Source: an uncultured Kordiimonas sp. (GTDB lineage: Bacteria > Pseudomonadota > Alphaproteobacteria > Sphingomonadales > Kordiimonadaceae). Taken from it: DNA of 64,000 nucleotides. Under the pieces are notes generated by a model that was given only the letters and a program-made list of their open reading frames with translations, did not search any database and had not been told where the DNA came from. The position numbers and the translations under genes were made by a program. Every line of letters begins with the position of its first letter. The first letter of the stretch is position 1. Of the stretch, positions 8,253-17,003 are shown one piece after another. The stretch lies in NCBI GenBank assembly GCA_947500295.1, contig CANMRM010000001.1, positions 558,001 to 622,000 on the forward strand, written 5' to 3'.

Positions 8253-10707
8253 GGGCAAACACTTTCGACAGATCGGCGGGCGGCGTGCGCCAAAGCCGCC
8301 ACAACGGATAAAGCGAGGCAATCAGCGCTGTCGCCAGGCCTAAAATCACCAGCGTCATCCATTGGTCCGGGAAAAGATGTAGCGGCAACCTCCAGCCAAA
8401 AGCCTCCACATTGATGACGGCGACGAGGCACCAGCTGATCGCAATACCAAGCGGGATGGCAGCGAGTGATGTGAAGAGCGCAAGCAGCAGTATTTTCAAA
8501 CCTTCAAGATAAGTGATCGTACGGCGCCGAACCCCCATAGCCCACAGCGGCGCCACGCCGGTTAGCCGTGCGCCCGCCAGTGTCAGCAGGCTGGTGATCA
8601 TGGCGATGCCGGCGACACCGAGCGTGAGGGTGTTCAGTGCTGCGGATACTGCAAATGTCTTTTCAAAAACAGCGCGGGAAAATGCCTTTAGCCCTGACTG
8701 GTTGATGGTGCGATCTGCCGGAATACCAACCTCTTCGGTCAATTGTGCGGTGATTTCGGAGATGTCAGCGCGGGCATGAAGCGCCAGCCGGCGTCGCTCT
8801 CCTGATGGCCAGTAGGTTTCAAGTATGCTGTTTGCCAGCCGGACTTCCGAGCGCGGGTTGCCATAGTCCGAGTAGATGCCTGCGACCTTGCGAACAAGCG
8901 GCCCAGTTTCACTGACTATCGTCAGCGTTTCACCGACGGATAGCCCGGCGCGGTAGTGGAGCTGCTCGTTGATCAGCACCCCGTTTTTTTTGGTCGTGTC
9001 AGTCCAGGGGTCTTCGGTGTTTTCCAGCAAAGTCCAGGTATCCCGGTAGGACGTATGGTCGGTGAAACCGACAACATTCACGGGGCGCCCCTCTGCTGTT
9101 GCGGTAGCATCCCAAATTGGCAAAACAGCTGTAATGTCAGGGTTTTGCGTCGCCCAGGCGATTGTTCTGCCGGCTTCCTGATTGGATGATGTCAGCACAT
9201 ACAGGTCAGCGGAAAGGCGCTCTTCAAGGAAAGCATCAAACGTGTGCCGGAAGCCTTCTACCATTCCGCTGACGCCGATGTTGGCACCGAGTGCAAGCAA
9301 CAGGGCCATGAGCGCAAGCGAGAGGCCTGGGAGTTGCTGGCGGCTGTCTGCCCAAAACCATTGAGGCAGCGGGCCCCTGGCCGCGGTTTTGCCGACCGTC
9401 AATACAAGCAGCAGAAGTCCCGGCAATAGAAATGCCGCCCCGAGAAGGATGCTGGCCATCTGCACGAAGGCGGACGTAAGCCCGCTGCCAAACCAGTGCA
9501 AAAAGAGTGCTAAAAGTGCGAAAAAAATGCCGAAGATCGACTGAAAAAGGACAGTTTTCGCCTGTTTTGAACGCCACGCCGCGACATTTCGCGATTCCAG
9601 AAGGGCCATGTTCGAAATTTTAACGAATGCACCGATTGCAGCACCCAGGGCACCCAAAATACTGATGGCGACCCCACCGAGCCACCAGCTTACATCCAGT
9701 TGCAGTGAGCCTGCAACCTGAGCCCCGTAGAGACCCCTGAGGCTTGCCGCAACATCCGGCAGTAAAAGCGCTGCGATTGCATAGCCACCTGCCACACCGA
9801 CAAGACCGGCAACGGTCGCAATGCCGGCCATTTCCATGATCATCATCACAAGTAGTTTCTGGCGGGAAACGCCGCAAATCCGCAAGGTCCTGAGCGCATG
9901 CAAGCGGTCTTCAACAGCAAGCCCGATGGCGGAATAGACGATGAACAATCCAACCAGAAAGCAGAGCAGCCCAAATGCGGTCAGGTTGAGGTGAAAACTG
10001 TCCGTCAGCCCATCAAGGTCCACGCGAACCGGCGGTTCGGTCACTTCGAGAAGCTCTTGCCAGGGCACGGGAAGCTTGAGGCCTGAGATATCATACTCGT
10101 CCGGCAATAGCAGTCTGCTCAGGTTGCCCTCAAGGCCGAGCAGGCGTTGGACCACGGCAATGTCACCGAGTGCCTGGCCGGTGGCAAGCGTGGTTCTGAT
10201 CTCGATCACGGGACGGTTGGCCACATCCACCGTTTCAAGCAGAGATGATAGCCGGGCCGCTGTTTCCGCCTCCGCAAACAACAGGCCGGGCGGCTCAAGG
10301 AAGGCGAGCATGTTTGTGCCCTGCGGCACGGCAACACTCGCGCCACCAAGCCTGCCGTAACTCAGCGGATCAATGCCGACAAGGCGCACGCCCGCGCCAG
10401 GCGGGCCAAGTCGCCCCTCAACAAGGGGGATCACTGGAATACCGCTGCGGCGCAAGTCTGCAAACACCTGCTCGCTGATCGGCGTTCTGTCGTGCGCCAC
10501 AAGAGACGTACGGTCGAACGCCTGCAGTGTTGCCGCTGACCTGTCGTAGCTGGCGCGCGCATGGGTATTGAGGGCCTGTACGGCGGTCCAGAGCGCGGTG
10601 GCGGAAGCCAGTCCCACCACCAATGTAATGAATTGAAGCTTGTGCCGCCGCCAGTGCGTCAAAAACGCGAAAACGTCAACAAGGAGCGGCGGGGCTTGCT
10701 GTGTCAC
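8242..10707 (-). CDS. ABC transporter permease, FtsX/MacB-like double domain
   Basis: This 821-residue membrane protein has the layout of duplicated FtsX/LolC-type permeases: an N-terminal TM helix (about 21-43), a large periplasmic domain, three TM helices at about 240-370, further central TM helices, a second periplasmic domain and three C-terminal TM helices (about 690-810). Proteins of this type couple ATP hydrolysis on the inside to lipoprotein or peptide handling on the periplasmic side instead of moving small solutes. The start overlaps the stop of the upstream ATPase gene as ATGA. The downstream neighbour is the AttH-like secreted protein. Substrate unknown. Confidence 0.88.
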   Translation of the reverse strand: MTQQAPPLLVDVFAFLTHWRRHKLQFITLVVGLASATALWTAVQALNTHARASYDRSAATLQAFDRTSLVAHDRTPISEQVFADLRRSGIPVIPLVEGRLGPPGAGVRLVGIDPLSYGRLGGASVAVPQGTNMLAFLEPPGLLFAEAETAARLSSLLETVDVANRPVIEIRTTLATGQALGDIAVVQRLLGLEGNLSRLLLPDEYDISGLKLPVPWQELLEVTEPPVRVDLDGLTDSFHLNLTAFGLLCFLVGLFIVYSAIGLAVEDRLHALRTLRICGVSRQKLLVMMIMEMAGIATVAGLVGVAGGYAIAALLLPDVAASLRGLYGAQVAGSLQLDVSWWLGGVAISILGALGAAIGAFVKISNMALLESRNVAAWRSKQAKTVLFQSIFGIFFALLALFLHWFGSGLTSAFVQMASILLGAAFLLPGLLLLVLTVGKTAARGPLPQWFWADSRQQLPGLSLALMALLLALGANIGVSGMVEGFRHTFDAFLEERLSADLYVLTSSNQEAGRTIAWATQNPDITAVLPIWDATATAEGRPVNVVGFTDHTSYRDTWTLLENTEDPWTDTTKKNGVLINEQLHYRAGLSVGETLTIVSETGPLVRKVAGIYSDYGNPRSEVRLANSILETYWPSGERRRLALHARADISEITAQLTEEVGIPADRTINQSGLKAFSRAVFEKTFAVSAALNTLTLGVAGIAMITSLLTLAGARLTGVAPLWAMGVRRRTITYLEGLKILLLALFTSLAAIPLGIAISWCLVAVINVEAFGWRLPLHLFPDQWMTLVILGLATALIASLYPLWRLWRTPPADLSKVFAHEH

Positions 10708-11357
10708 ACCAGCACTCCGCCACGCAGTCGCAACAACCGGTCGGCACGTTCCGCCAGACGTCGACTGTGGGTTGCCATCAGGAAACCGGCACCAGTTCTT
10801 GCCACCAGATCGAACGCGATGTCGACAACCGTGTCGCTATTGTCTTCGTCCAGGTTTCCGGTCGGTTCATCTGCCAGAACGAGGCGGGGCTTGCTCGCGA
10901 AAGACCGGCCAATCGCGACACGTTGTTGCTGGCCGCCGGACAGTTGCTCTGGATAGCGGTCTAGCACAGTGCCCAGATCGAGCCGGTCTACCAACTCTTT
11001 TGCCCAGTCCGGATCATGGCGCCCGGCCAGCTTGGCTTCAAAAACCAGATTTTCCTCAACGGTCATGCTGGTGATCAGATTGAACTGCTGAAAAATAAGG
11101 CTGACCTTGTGTCGTCTCAACAGGGCGCGTCCAGCGTCATCCAGCGCATGAACCCTGTCACCATCAATGTCGATACTGCCCGCGTCTATTGCGTCCAGCC
11201 CGGCTATGACATGCAACAGCGTGCTTTTGCCCGAGCCGCTTTCTCCCATCATGGCAACAGCCTCGCCCGACGCCATATCGAACGACACACCTTTCAATAC
11301 ATCAACCCGCCCTTGCGGTGATGCGTATGCCTTCATCAGGTTTTTGACGCACAGCAT
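10704..11357 (-). CDS. ABC transporter ATP-binding protein, LolD/MacB type
   Basis: This 217-residue ATPase has Walker A GESGSGKST (39-47), the signature LSGGQQQRVAIGRS, Walker B LVLADEPTGNLD and the H-loop ATHS. It belongs to the LolD/FtsE/MacB class that works with FtsX-like permeases. It is the first gene of the three-gene operon with the fused permease and AttH-like protein. A GGGAAAGA sequence lies upstream of the ATG. The 141 bases between it and the alpha-glucosidase gene hold its promoter region. A short inverted repeat CTTGC-TTACG-GCAAG lies there, but I assign no role to it. Confidence 0.92.
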   Translation of the reverse strand: MLCVKNLMKAYASPQGRVDVLKGVSFDMASGEAVAMMGESGSGKSTLLHVIAGLDAIDAGSIDIDGDRVHALDDAGRALLRRHKVSLIFQQFNLITSMTVEENLVFEAKLAGRHDPDWAKELVDRLDLGTVLDRYPEQLSGGQQQRVAIGRSFASKPRLVLADEPTGNLDEDNSDTVVDIAFDLVARTGAGFLMATHSRRLAERADRLLRLRGGVLV

Positions 11358-11498
11358 AAAAATATCTTTCCCGCCTCAGAATGTACCGGTCCGCATGCCT
11401 GTATGCATGAAATAGCATATCTTGCTTACGGCAAGGTGCGACTTTTCGACTACTGAGCGGGATATTTTTTGGCGTGAGAGTGTTAAAGAGCTGTCTTG

Positions 11499-13157
11499 TT
11501 ATGTCGTGCCGCCGCGGGCAATGAAACCGCCGTACGGTGGCAGATTTCCGTCCACAGCAGAGTTTCCAATGATCCAAACGGGATCGTCACTGCAGGGCAG
11601 TGGGTTTTCATGAGCATCAGCCGACAGGTTGAAAACACACAACAAGCGTTCGTTTCCGGTGGTGCGTTCAAAAGCAAGAAGCGGCTCAGGCACGTCAAGA
11701 AACCGTATGTCGCCGGTTTTCAGGGCAGGCATGGCGCGGCGAGCGCGCAGGAAGGCGCGTGTGTAGGCCAGCACGGACCTCGTATCCTGTTCCTGCCCGT
11801 CAACCGCAAGAGGTACATGCCTTTCGTCCACCGGCAGCCATGGCTGGTGATCAGAAAAGCCGGCAAAACTTTTTCCACTGCACCAGGGCATAGGGGTTCG
11901 GGTGCCATCGCGGTCCAGATGATTGGGCCAGTTGTTAATGCCCTCCGGGTCTACCAGCAGCTCGTAGGGAACCTTGCTCTGAGGCAATCCCAGCTCTTCT
12001 CCCTGATATAGGAAGGCACTGCCCCGGAGCGAGGCCACAAGCGTCACCAGCAACTTGGCAAACTGCTTGTCATGACCCTTGCCGCCCCAGCGGCTGGTGG
12101 CACGCGGGCGGTCATGGTTCGAGAAGGCCCAGCTTGGCCACCCCGTGACACCGTTCTTGGGGTCCCAGCGCTTGATCGCGGACTTGATTACCGACGGCGT
12201 CAGGGTATCGGCTTCCAGAAACTGGAACCCGTAAGCTGTGTTTACCCGGTTATCGTCGCTTGTATAGCTTTGCATTTCCTCGACGGAGTATTCGCCGCCT
12301 ATTTCAGCAACAGTGAAACTGCCAGGGTACTCGTCTGTCACAGCGCGCAGGCGTTCCAGGAAACGCACGATGTCAGGGTGCGATTTGTTGTGAATATGGT
12401 CCTGACAGTCAAATGGCAGGCTGCTTTTCGGGTCTTCAATAACAGGGTTGTCCCGCAAGCCGGGGTCGTGCATCAGGAAATTGAGCGCATCAAGCCTGAA
12501 GCCATCAACGCCGCGGTCGAGCCAGAAGCGCGCAGTGTCGAAGATGGCTTCCTGCACCTCCGGATTGTGTACATTGAGATCCGGTTGAGCGGGCAGGAAA
12601 TTATGGAAATAATATTGCTCGCGCTTGGTGTCCCAACTCCAGCCGGGTCCACCAAATACGGACAGCCAGTTGTTGGGGGGCGAGCCGTCAGGCTTGGCAT
12701 CGGCCCAGATGTACCAGTCCGCCTTGGCGTTGTGCTTCGACTGTTTGCTTTCCCGGAACCAGGGATGCCGGTTGGATGAGTGGGAATAAACCTGATCGAT
12801 AATGACTTTCAGTCCCAGCGTATGGGCCATTTCAACCAGGCGATCAAAATCCGCAATGGTGCCGAAGGTAGGATCCACATCGCAATAGTCGGAGACATCA
12901 TAACCAAAATCAGCCATTGGTGACGTAAAAAAAGGCGAAAGCCATATGCCATCGACACCAAGGCTTGCCACATACTCAAGTTTTTCGATGATGCCGGGCA
13001 GGTCGCCCACACCGTCTCCGTTGGAATCAAGAAAACTGCGCGGATAAATCTGATAGATCACTGCACCACGCCACCATTCGGCATCTGATACCACGGCTGT
13101 CAGCGGGCTGCCGGTTGGTGCCGACTTATTCTCAAACATTACTGGCTGATTTTGCAT
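11499..13157 (-). CDS. Alpha-glucosidase, GH13
   Basis: This cytoplasmic-looking GH13 enzyme (about 552 residues, no signal peptide) would release glucose from maltose and maltodextrins imported by the MFS protein. It opens WWRGAVIYQIYPRSFLDSNG. The four GH13 regions are visible: region I around VIIDQVYSHSS, region II GFRLDALNF (nucleophile Asp), region III FTVAEIGGE (acid/base Glu) and region IV FSNHDR. The segment VYSHSS and overall length fit the alpha-glucosidase subgroup. The start is uncertain. ATG 13157 has a GAG-type site and overlaps the upstream amylase gene by 19 bases. ATG 13139 would form a TAATG junction and shorten the protein by 6 residues. Confidence 0.9.
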   Translation of the reverse strand: MQNQPVMFENKSAPTGSPLTAVVSDAEWWRGAVIYQIYPRSFLDSNGDGVGDLPGIIEKLEYVASLGVDGIWLSPFFTSPMADFGYDVSDYCDVDPTFGTIADFDRLVEMAHTLGLKVIIDQVYSHSSNRHPWFRESKQSKHNAKADWYIWADAKPDGSPPNNWLSVFGGPGWSWDTKREQYYFHNFLPAQPDLNVHNPEVQEAIFDTARFWLDRGVDGFRLDALNFLMHDPGLRDNPVIEDPKSSLPFDCQDHIHNKSHPDIVRFLERLRAVTDEYPGSFTVAEIGGEYSVEEMQSYTSDDNRVNTAYGFQFLEADTLTPSVIKSAIKRWDPKNGVTGWPSWAFSNHDRPRATSRWGGKGHDKQFAKLLVTLVASLRGSAFLYQGEELGLPQSKVPYELLVDPEGINNWPNHLDRDGTRTPMPWCSGKSFAGFSDHQPWLPVDERHVPLAVDGQEQDTRSVLAYTRAFLRARRAMPALKTGDIRFLDVPEPLLAFERTTGNERLLCVFNLSADAHENPLPCSDDPVWIIGNSAVDGNLPPYGGFIARGGTT

Positions 13158-15067
13158 ACTCGTAACTCTAATGGTGCAAGATTTAATTTCAGCGACTGCC
13201 TTCCTGAGCCACACGCGCCCAAGAGCGCTTGCACACGGGAAGGCGGTGCGAGGTCGGCTTCGAAAGCCATAGGGTGCAGGCTGGTGTTGGCTATAATCAG
13301 GGTATAGTCCGCAGCGTCCGGAACCTGTCGCTTCAAGGCCAATATGCCCGGCTCCTGGTCGGCTCTCAGGACAGTTTGTTTGCCTCGGCGCAGTGCCGGG
13401 TCAAACTGATGCACTGCATTGAATTTTTTGAAGGCCTGAAACAATGGATGCGTGGTGTCAAAGTTAGACGCTGCGGTTGTCGCATTGGTGCCGACAAGGT
13501 CATTATCATTGTAGCTCGCAATTTGAGACGGAAACATGTTTTCCCTTGCGTGAAAGTCACCGCCATCGCCGTTAAACCCCTGTTCGTCACCATAATACAG
13601 GACAGGAATACCACGCCCGAAAATCATCAGGCCGTGGGCAAGGATTGTGCGTGCCAATGTCTCGTCGTCAGGCATGTCCGGGCGCGCTTTGGCCAGAAAG
13701 TAACCAAACCGCCCCATGTCATGGTTGCCCGTGAAGTTGGGCAACATCAGCTCTGCATTGTCACCGTTCAGATAATAGCGATCGTTGGCAAACAGGGTAG
13801 CAAGGGCCTGGGGGCCTTCTTTAGCTGAAGCCACGTCTACAATGGCCTTCTGAAACCCGAAATCCAGCACGGCCGGCAGCTTGTAGTCATTGGTATAGGA
13901 CGACAGAACATTGACATCCGCTGAGTAAACTTCGCCAAATATGTAGAAGTTGGGCAGGCCTTCTGCGCGGGCGTGCTCAAGAATAGCGGGAGCAAACGCG
14001 CGCCAGAACTCGCCGTTCACATGTTTGACGGTGTCGACCCTGAACCCGTCAATACGGAAATCGGTGATCCATTTTTTATAAATATCAATGAATCCCTGCA
14101 CAACGCGAGGGTGTTCGGTAAACAGGTCATCGAGGCCGATAAAATCACCCGAGAGCGAGTTTTCGCCTTCAAACGTGGTCTCGCCGCGGTTGTGATAGTA
14201 GATGGGGTCATTCAACCAGGCTGGAACCTTTATGTTTGCTTCTTCAGGGTCTGTGTACGGTGTGTAGGCATAGTCCGGTCGGGTCAGCCGAGCGAAGTTT
14301 TCAACCGTTTGGGCTTCCGGTCCGTCACCCAGGAAGCCGTCATTGATAGGTCGGGCCGGGTCACCCTTGTAGAGGGTGTAGGGGTAATCCGCCCGGGACC
14401 TGTAAGCGCAAGCGGAAAGCTTTTCTTCACCCTGCCATTCGGGGTCGCTGCATTCTCGGTACTTCAGCACATCGGCGGTATGATTGGTGATGATGTCGAG
14501 GATCACCTTCATATCGCGCGCGTGTGCAGCCTCAACGAAATTGCGAAAGTCCTCAGGGTCACCAAGGTGAGGGTCTACCCGGGTGAAATCGGTCACCCAG
14601 TAACCGTGATAGGCCGCCGAGTTTTCTCCCTTAAGGCTCTGGACAGGCTTGTTTTTGTATACCGGTGTAAACCAGACCGCTGTCGCCCCGAGTTCCTTTA
14701 TGTAGTCAAGCCGTTTGGCCAGTCCTTTAAGGTCCCCACCATGGTAAAATTTGGGTCGGCCCGGGTCGAACCCGTGATCACCGGGTCCCCCCGACATGCC
14801 CGCCTGGTCATTGTCCGGGTCACCATTCTCGAAACGGTCCGGGAGAACAAAATAAATGACGTCATCAATGGCGGGTCGTTCGCTGTAGGGTAAGCGACCG
14901 CCACTTTCCGCCGGCAAGAAGATCTGCGGGTTCAAAGTGGCGGAAAAGTCCGCCGGCGTCGGCTCATCTGCTGTTGGGGTGCTGTTGCAGGCCGCAAGCA
15001 AAGGCAGGTACAGCCCTGCTATCCCGGCAGCGCGCGCGAACGGCAGCAACTTGTCATAGATTGCCAT
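13139..15067 (-). CDS. Lipoprotein alpha-amylase, GH13
   Basis: This 642-residue GH13 enzyme has a lipoprotein signal ending LPLLAAC with Cys27, so it should sit in the cell envelope and cut starch or maltodextrin before uptake. Conserved regions are DIITNHTADV (I), GFRVDTVKHV (II, nucleophile Asp), YIFGEVYS (III, Glu) and FTGNHDMGRF (IV). The order of domains is a TIM barrel with a long insertion rich in Asp and Tyr around residues 190-280, then a C-terminal beta domain. It is the first gene of a two-gene operon with the alpha-glucosidase and is divergent from the MFS importer. Together they form a maltodextrin use locus. Confidence 0.9.
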   Translation of the reverse strand: MAIYDKLLPFARAAGIAGLYLPLLAACNSTPTADEPTPADFSATLNPQIFLPAESGGRLPYSERPAIDDVIYFVLPDRFENGDPDNDQAGMSGGPGDHGFDPGRPKFYHGGDLKGLAKRLDYIKELGATAVWFTPVYKNKPVQSLKGENSAAYHGYWVTDFTRVDPHLGDPEDFRNFVEAAHARDMKVILDIITNHTADVLKYRECSDPEWQGEEKLSACAYRSRADYPYTLYKGDPARPINDGFLGDGPEAQTVENFARLTRPDYAYTPYTDPEEANIKVPAWLNDPIYYHNRGETTFEGENSLSGDFIGLDDLFTEHPRVVQGFIDIYKKWITDFRIDGFRVDTVKHVNGEFWRAFAPAILEHARAEGLPNFYIFGEVYSADVNVLSSYTNDYKLPAVLDFGFQKAIVDVASAKEGPQALATLFANDRYYLNGDNAELMLPNFTGNHDMGRFGYFLAKARPDMPDDETLARTILAHGLMIFGRGIPVLYYGDEQGFNGDGGDFHARENMFPSQIASYNDNDLVGTNATTAASNFDTTHPLFQAFKKFNAVHQFDPALRRGKQTVLRADQEPGILALKRQVPDAADYTLIIANTSLHPMAFEADLAPPSRVQALLGACGSGRQSLKLNLAPLELRVCKISQ

Positions 15068-15169
15068 ACCCCGCCTCCCTCAGGCTTTTTTGCAAAAAAT
15101 GAAACGACCGGCAGCATGTCGTGAAACGAACGTGTTTGTCAAAACTTAAATTATTAAATATTAAAAACA

Positions 15170-15266
15170 ATGATTTAGGTCACTTCGTGAAATCATGGTT
15201 CGCGATGGTGAGCACATCTTATCGTATGATATTATGCAAAATGGAACATTATTATTGCAAATTTGC
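15170..15266. promoter_or_regulatory. Operator-like palindromes in the amylase/MFS divergent promoter region
   Basis: The 289-base intergenic region is AT-rich. ATGATTT at 15170-15176 is mirrored by AAATCAT at 15190-15196, with a nested TCAC-TTC-GTGA. A second perfect palindrome, GCAAATTTGC, lies at 15257-15266, flanked by further TGCAA/TTGCA copies. These may be regulator sites for the divergent genes, but no LacI-type sugar regulator is encoded in the window. Based on base pattern alone. Confidence 0.35.
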
Positions 15267-15356
15267 GTAGAAAATTGCATATTTTTTCATTAAGGGGAGA
15301 AGTGTGCTACCAACCGGCTCCGGCGGTTAAAGGCGCACATCATCTGGGAGGGAACC

Positions 15357-16829
15357 ATGCGGGCTTTTCAGCGCGATCTGACCAATCCGTTTTATGTTGT
15401 GCTCGGATTGCCGGCAACCGCGATGGGGCTCGCCCTGTCGGTCCAGATCGCGGCGCTGAGCTGGATTCTCACCACCCAGTATAATCTGGATATTCATGAC
15501 ATTGGGCTTGTGTGGGCCGCTGGCCCGCTCGCCGGCATTTTTGGCCAGGTGATTATTGGTATCATCTCCGACAAGGTGTGGTTCTGGAATGGTCGTCGAC
15601 GACCGTTTATTCTAATCGGTGGTTTCGTTGGTGCCTTGTCGCTTTTGGCGCTTCCCTATATTGGCGTTATTTCCGCGACACTTGGTTTTGAAGCGATTGT
15701 TGGTGTTGCGCTGGTGGTTGCGCTGACCCTTGATATGGCAATCAATATCAGCTTCAACCCGACCCGCGCGATCATTGCAGACGTGACCCCTGAGGGCGTG
15801 AGCCGCACAAAAGGCTACACCTGGATGCAAACGATTTCTGGTACGCTGTCCGTCGGCGGGTATGCGATTGGTGCCATCTGGGACAATTATGTGCTGATTT
15901 ATGTTGGCGCTTTCTTGACTTTTGCACTGGCGATTTTCCCGACTCTTCTTATTGAAGAACCGCGGGTCCTGCAGGGCGCGGACACGCAAGGCGGCGGGCA
16001 GGTGCAAACACCATCCCTCATCAAATTGCTGCTGACTATCCGACCCTTGTGGGGGTTTCTGGTCTATGATGCCTATGCCTTGATCATACGCCTAGGCGGC
16101 ATCGAGGTTGGAAACTTCTATGTGGAATATCTGTGCGCCGGCCTGACGCTATACTTCATTGCCCTGACCGTTTTTGACAAGGCCCCCGGCGGCGACATCG
16201 CCGCCTCCAACCAGATTGAATTCAAAAAGGTCCTGGCGGCTCATTCGTTCAGCTGGATCGGTATCCAGACAATTTTTGTGTTCCTGGTGCCGGTGCTGGA
16301 AATTCGATTTACCGGGCTGGATGCACTGGCCCTTGGTCGCGTTTCAAGCTGGTCTTTTCTGGTACTCAATGCTGTTGCCGCGTTGTTGCCGGTGTTTGCA
16401 CTGGAGCCGATGGCACGCCGGATCGGTCGCATCCGCACGCATGCACTGTCGCTGATGATTATGTCGGTGGCGTTTGCCTATGGCTATGTGGCGGGCTTTA
16501 GTGACTGGCAGATCTGGGCAACCATGTTGTTTGCGGGCGTCGGCTGGGCCGCGATTGTTAGCCTGCCGTTTGCGATCATGAGCCAGAAAGTCGATCAGAC
16601 CCAGATGGGTCTATATATGGGGCTTTTCAACCTCTCCGTCGTGTTACCGCAGCTTCTGGTTTCGCTGGGTATTGGCCTGTTTGTCAGCAGGGTCGAGGAC
16701 AAGGGTATCATCTTCATGATCGCGTCAATCTCTATCGGCATCTCGGCCATGCTCTGGCTTTTTGTGAAACGCAGCACCACGCACCCGTCGGGTGTGACGG
16801 CCGCGGTGCAGTCGGGTGGTGGTCACTGA
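15357..16829 (+). CDS. MFS maltodextrin/sugar transporter (GPH/SLC45-like)
   Basis: This 490-residue protein has about 12 predicted TM helices and belongs to the major facilitator group found beside GH13 genes in many Alphaproteobacteria. It begins MRAFQRDLTNPFYVVLGLPA. The loop after TM2-TM3 carries SDKVWFWNGRRRPFILIGG, like the D-x4-GRRRP motif of sugar:cation symporters. Its likely job is uptake of maltose or maltodextrin made by the lipoprotein amylase, followed by hydrolysis by the alpha-glucosidase. GGGAGG precedes the ATG. It converges with the cbb3 locus with no gap: its stop codon abuts that of ccoS. Confidence 0.87.
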   Translation: MRAFQRDLTNPFYVVLGLPATAMGLALSVQIAALSWILTTQYNLDIHDIGLVWAAGPLAGIFGQVIIGIISDKVWFWNGRRRPFILIGGFVGALSLLALPYIGVISATLGFEAIVGVALVVALTLDMAINISFNPTRAIIADVTPEGVSRTKGYTWMQTISGTLSVGGYAIGAIWDNYVLIYVGAFLTFALAIFPTLLIEEPRVLQGADTQGGGQVQTPSLIKLLLTIRPLWGFLVYDAYALIIRLGGIEVGNFYVEYLCAGLTLYFIALTVFDKAPGGDIAASNQIEFKKVLAAHSFSWIGIQTIFVFLVPVLEIRFTGLDALALGRVSSWSFLVLNAVAALLPVFALEPMARRIGRIRTHALSLMIMSVAFAYGYVAGFSDWQIWATMLFAGVGWAAIVSLPFAIMSQKVDQTQMGLYMGLFNLSVVLPQLLVSLGIGLFVSRVEDKGIIFMIASISIGISAMLWLFVKRSTTHPSGVTAAVQSGGGH

Positions 16830-17003
16830 TCAGGACGGGTCGGCGGGTGGCTCGTCGGTGTCTTCCTCATCATCGAGCAGGATGCGATTGGCATTGCCTT
16901 CCATATCGTCGAACTGGTCGTTTTTGAGTGCCCACATGAAACCGACAAGCCCCAGCAAACCAAGCGTCAGTGCGATCGGGATGAGATAGAGAAGAATTTC
17001 CAT
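16830..17003 (-). CDS. ccoS: cbb3 oxidase maturation protein CcoS
   Basis: This 57-residue protein begins MEILLYLIPIALTLGLLGLV with a single N-terminal TM helix, continues WALKNDQFDDMEG and ends in an acidic tail (LLDDEEDTDEPPADPS). The helix followed by a WALK-(N/S)-GQFDD-like segment is the signature of CcoS, needed for cofactor insertion into CcoN. The ATG directly follows the TAG of ccoI with no gap, as is usual for ccoIS. It is short and easily missed. Confidence 0.9.
   Translation of the reverse strand: MEILLYLIPIALTLGLLGLVGFMWALKNDQFDDMEGNANRILLDDEEDTDEPPADPS

Noticed and set aside
13973-14893. Plus-strand open frame of 306 codons
   Set aside because: It is antisense to the alpha-amylase catalytic barrel and has no motif or start signal of its own.
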